64,000 nucleotides of DNA. Source: Rhodocyclaceae bacterium (GTDB lineage Bacteria; Pseudomonadota; Gammaproteobacteria; Burkholderiales; Rhodocyclaceae). A program made the translations under genes and the position numbers. The notes under the pieces were generated by a model. The model saw only the letters and a program-made list of their open reading frames with translations, searched no databases and had not been told where the DNA came from. This document shows, one piece after another, positions 62,099 through 64,000 of this stretch (its first letter is position 1; each line of letters starts with the position of its first letter). The stretch is taken from contig JAEUNJ010000069.1 in the NCBI GenBank assembly GCA_016791145.1, forward strand, positions 1 to 64,000. The letters run 5' to 3'.

Positions 62099-63961
62099 AT
62101 GACCAGCGAAGGATCCGGTCCGGCGGCGGGCGGCGCGCCCGCCCCGGCGGAGCAGGACCACTGGCGGGCCCTGGCCGGCGCCACGTCCCCGGAGGCGAGC
62201 GGGGCCGCCTGGCTCTCCCTGCTCTGCGCCTCCATACCCGGCACCGTTGCCGGCCTGCTGATCCTGGAGAACGCGGAGGGACGGCTGGCGCCGGCCGCCG
62301 TCCTGCCGGCCGACGCCCCGGCCGGCGGCTTCCTGGCCCAGGTGGCGGAAACGTCCCTCGCCGAGGGCCGGCCCGTGGCCATGGGCCGCGCCGACGGCGG
62401 CGGTGCGCCGCGGGCCGGCGTGGCGCATCCCATCCACCTGGGCGGCAGTCTCGCCGGCGTCGTGGTCGTCGAGGTGGTTCCCTGTCCCGAAGCCCGCCAG
62501 TCCGTGGTGGTCCGGCAACTCCAGTGGGGCCTGGGCCGCCTGGAAGCCTTCCTCTGGCAGCGGCGCTGCGCAGGGGAGGCCGCCGCCCGCGACACCCTGC
62601 GCCAGGTCCTGGACGGGGTCGCCGCGGCGCTGGAGGCCGCGGACGGGGCATCCGCCGCCGAGGCCCTGGTCACCGAGCTCGCCACCCGGCTGCGCTGCGA
62701 CCGGGTTTCCATCGGACTGGCCCAGGGGGACGGCGTCCGCCTGCGGGCCCTGTCCCACAGCGCCCAGTTCCGCCGGGACATGGCCCTCGTCGGCGCCATC
62801 GAGGCCGCCATGGACGAGGCCCTCGCCGCGGGCGCCGCCCTGTCCTGGCCCGGGGACGACCGGCCCTGGCGGCTGCACGACCACGAGTCCCTGGCCCGTG
62901 GCCAGGGTGATGCCGCCGTCCTGACCGTCCCCTTCGCCGGCGGCGGCGAGGGCCGCCGCGCCTGGCGGGGCGCGGTCTGCCTGGAACGGTCCGCGGGTCC
63001 GGCCTTCGGCGCGGACGAGGCCGCCTGCGCGGAGGCGGCCGTCGCCGCCGCCGCGCGGGTGCTGGAACTGCGCCGGGCCGCCGAGCGGCACCCGCTGGCG
63101 CGGCTGGGCGACGCGGTCCGGGACGGCCTGCGCGAGCTGGCGGGGCCGCGCCGCTTCGGCGCCAAGCTCGGCCTCCTCGGCGTCGTGCTGGCGGGCCTCT
63201 TCCTCGCCTTCGCCACCGGCGACTACCGGGTCTCCGGCAAGGCGACCCTGGAGGGCCGCCTCAAGCGCATCCTGGCGGCGCCCTTCGACGGCTACGTGGC
63301 GGAGGCCCATGCCCGCGCCGGCGACCTGGTGCGCCAGGGGGGCGTCCTTGCCCGCCTCGACGACCGGGACCTGCGCCTGGAACGCATCCGTCACGCGGCG
63401 CAGCATGCCCAGTATGCCCGCCAGTACCAGGATGCCGTGGCCAAGCACGACCGGGGCCAGGCCAGCGTCATCCAGGCCCAGATGGTCCAGGCCGAGGCGC
63501 AGCTCGCCCTGGCCGAGGAGCAGATCGGGCGCGCCGTGCTCGCCGCACCCTTCGACGGGCTGGTCGTCTCCGGCGACCTTTCCCAGACCGTGGGCGGAGC
63601 CGTCCGCAAGGGGCAGACCCTGTTCGAGGTGGCGCCGCTGGAGGGTTACCGGGTGATCGTCCAGGTCGATGACGCGGACATCGCCGACGTGCGGGCCGGC
63701 CAGAAGGGCAGGGTCGTGCTCGCCGCGCTCCCCGACGAGGGCTTCGCGTTCACCGTGGCCGCCGTCACGCCGGTCACCGAGGCCGTCGAGGGCGGCAACG
63801 TGTTCCGGGTCGAGGCGACGCTGGACGCCGCCCCGCCGCGCCTGCGCCCCGGCATGGAGGGCGTCGCCAAGATCGAGGCCGGCGAGCGCCGGCTGGCCTG
63901 GATCTGGACCCGCCGCTTCGTATCCTGGCTGCGGCTCTTCCTCTGGACCTGGGTCCCGTGA
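62099..63961 (+). CDS. HlyD-type adaptor with N-terminal GAF-like domains
   Basis: A 620-residue fusion. Residues about 20-150 and 165-325 are two GAF-like domains (DRVSIGLAQGDGVRLRALSH, AVLTVPFAGGGEGRRAWRG), presumably cytoplasmic. One helix follows (356-374). The periplasmic part is HlyD-like: lipoyl half GRLKRILAAPFDGYVAEAHA, a coiled coil (430-475), the second half APFDGLVVSGDLSQTVGGAV, and a barrel domain (YRVIVQVDDADIADVRAGQK). It ends in an aromatic tail (WTRRFVSWLRLFLWTWVP). The TGA overlaps a GTG start of the next gene. Confidence 0.85.
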   Translation: MTSEGSGPAAGGAPAPAEQDHWRALAGATSPEASGAAWLSLLCASIPGTVAGLLILENAEGRLAPAAVLPADAPAGGFLAQVAETSLAEGRPVAMGRADGGGAPRAGVAHPIHLGGSLAGVVVVEVVPCPEARQSVVVRQLQWGLGRLEAFLWQRRCAGEAAARDTLRQVLDGVAAALEAADGASAAEALVTELATRLRCDRVSIGLAQGDGVRLRALSHSAQFRRDMALVGAIEAAMDEALAAGAALSWPGDDRPWRLHDHESLARGQGDAAVLTVPFAGGGEGRRAWRGAVCLERSAGPAFGADEAACAEAAVAAAARVLELRRAAERHPLARLGDAVRDGLRELAGPRRFGAKLGLLGVVLAGLFLAFATGDYRVSGKATLEGRLKRILAAPFDGYVAEAHARAGDLVRQGGVLARLDDRDLRLERIRHAAQHAQYARQYQDAVAKHDRGQASVIQAQMVQAEAQLALAEEQIGRAVLAAPFDGLVVSGDLSQTVGGAVRKGQTLFEVAPLEGYRVIVQVDDADIADVRAGQKGRVVLAALPDEGFAFTVAAVTPVTEAVEGGNVFRVEATLDAAPPRLRPGMEGVAKIEAGERRLAWIWTRRFVSWLRLFLWTWVP

Positions 63962-64000
63962 ACGCGCCCCGCGCCGCGGCCGGGTGGCATCGCGTCGCCG
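63958..64000 (+). CDS. Start of next gene, probably M50-type membrane peptidase
   Basis: A GTG at 63958 overlaps the adaptor stop (GTGA) and opens a frame reading MNAPRAAAGWHRVA to the window end. The W-x-R-V-A pattern is reminiscent of the N termini of M50-family membrane proteins that often follow GAF-HlyD adaptors. Fourteen residues are too few to be sure. Confidence 0.4.
   Translation, partial: MNAPRAAAGWHRVA

Overview
The window is GC-rich DNA from a betaproteobacterium, most likely Rhodocyclales (the Azoarcus/Aromatoleum/Thauera neighbourhood). The grounds are a complete pad cluster for anaerobic phenylacetate oxidation, the ubiK, comM-like and porin-glnK-amtB neighbourhood, and many two-component and c-di-GMP proteins. 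The genus is inferred, not proven. No rRNA, tRNA, CRISPR array, intact insertion sequence or prophage was recognised.

Layout. (1) 1-2717, minus strand: a copper/heavy-metal export set with a DUF2946-like Cys/His-rich protein, a CusF-like chaperone, a CusC/TolC-like channel and the start of a CusB-like adaptor cut by the window edge. (2) 2801-16194, minus strand: a long catabolic operon read from an AT-rich promoter near 16400. It holds a hotdog thioesterase, fdhD, padBCD (phenylacetyl-CoA:acceptor oxidoreductase), padEFGHI (phenylglyoxylate dehydrogenase), padJ (phenylacetate-CoA ligase) and a hemerythrin-like protein. Together they turn phenylacetate into phenylacetyl-CoA, phenylglyoxylate and then benzoyl-CoA plus CO2. 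Four intercistronic gaps in this operon carry short repeat elements, one flanked by a 15-bp direct duplication. (3) 16555-20917: a hypothetical protein, two near-identical cold-shock units with matching promoter, leader and 3' hairpin, an IF-1 paralogue, a methyltransferase, an acyltransferase and a membrane protein. (4) 20972-25266: an RND efflux pump and its lipoprotein adaptor. (5) 25551-39079: a substrate-binding protein with a hybrid kinase, an EF-G-like GTPase, an exported peroxiredoxin, and three overlapping signalling genes (BarA-like kinase, REC-GGDEF-EAL, HDOD-REC-GGDEF). (6) 39730-46261: a FeoB-like transporter with an altered G domain, a HAD phosphatase, a secreted DsrE-like protein, a Bcr/CflA exporter, ComM/YifB and UbiK. 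(7) 46341-49347: an NtrC/sigma-54-controlled unit of an outer-membrane porin, GlnK and AmtB, closed by a terminator.

(8) 49544-64000, plus strand, is the most unusual part. It encodes a TolC-type channel, a 3592-residue protein with an N-terminal LEPR-XLL motif, a DUF4347 domain and many RTX-like repeats, a DUF3467 protein, a HlyD-type adaptor fused to cytoplasmic GAF-like domains, and the first codons of another gene, probably the M50-type membrane peptidase often found here. No ABC exporter lies between these genes. This looks like a poorly described export or processing system for a giant surface protein.
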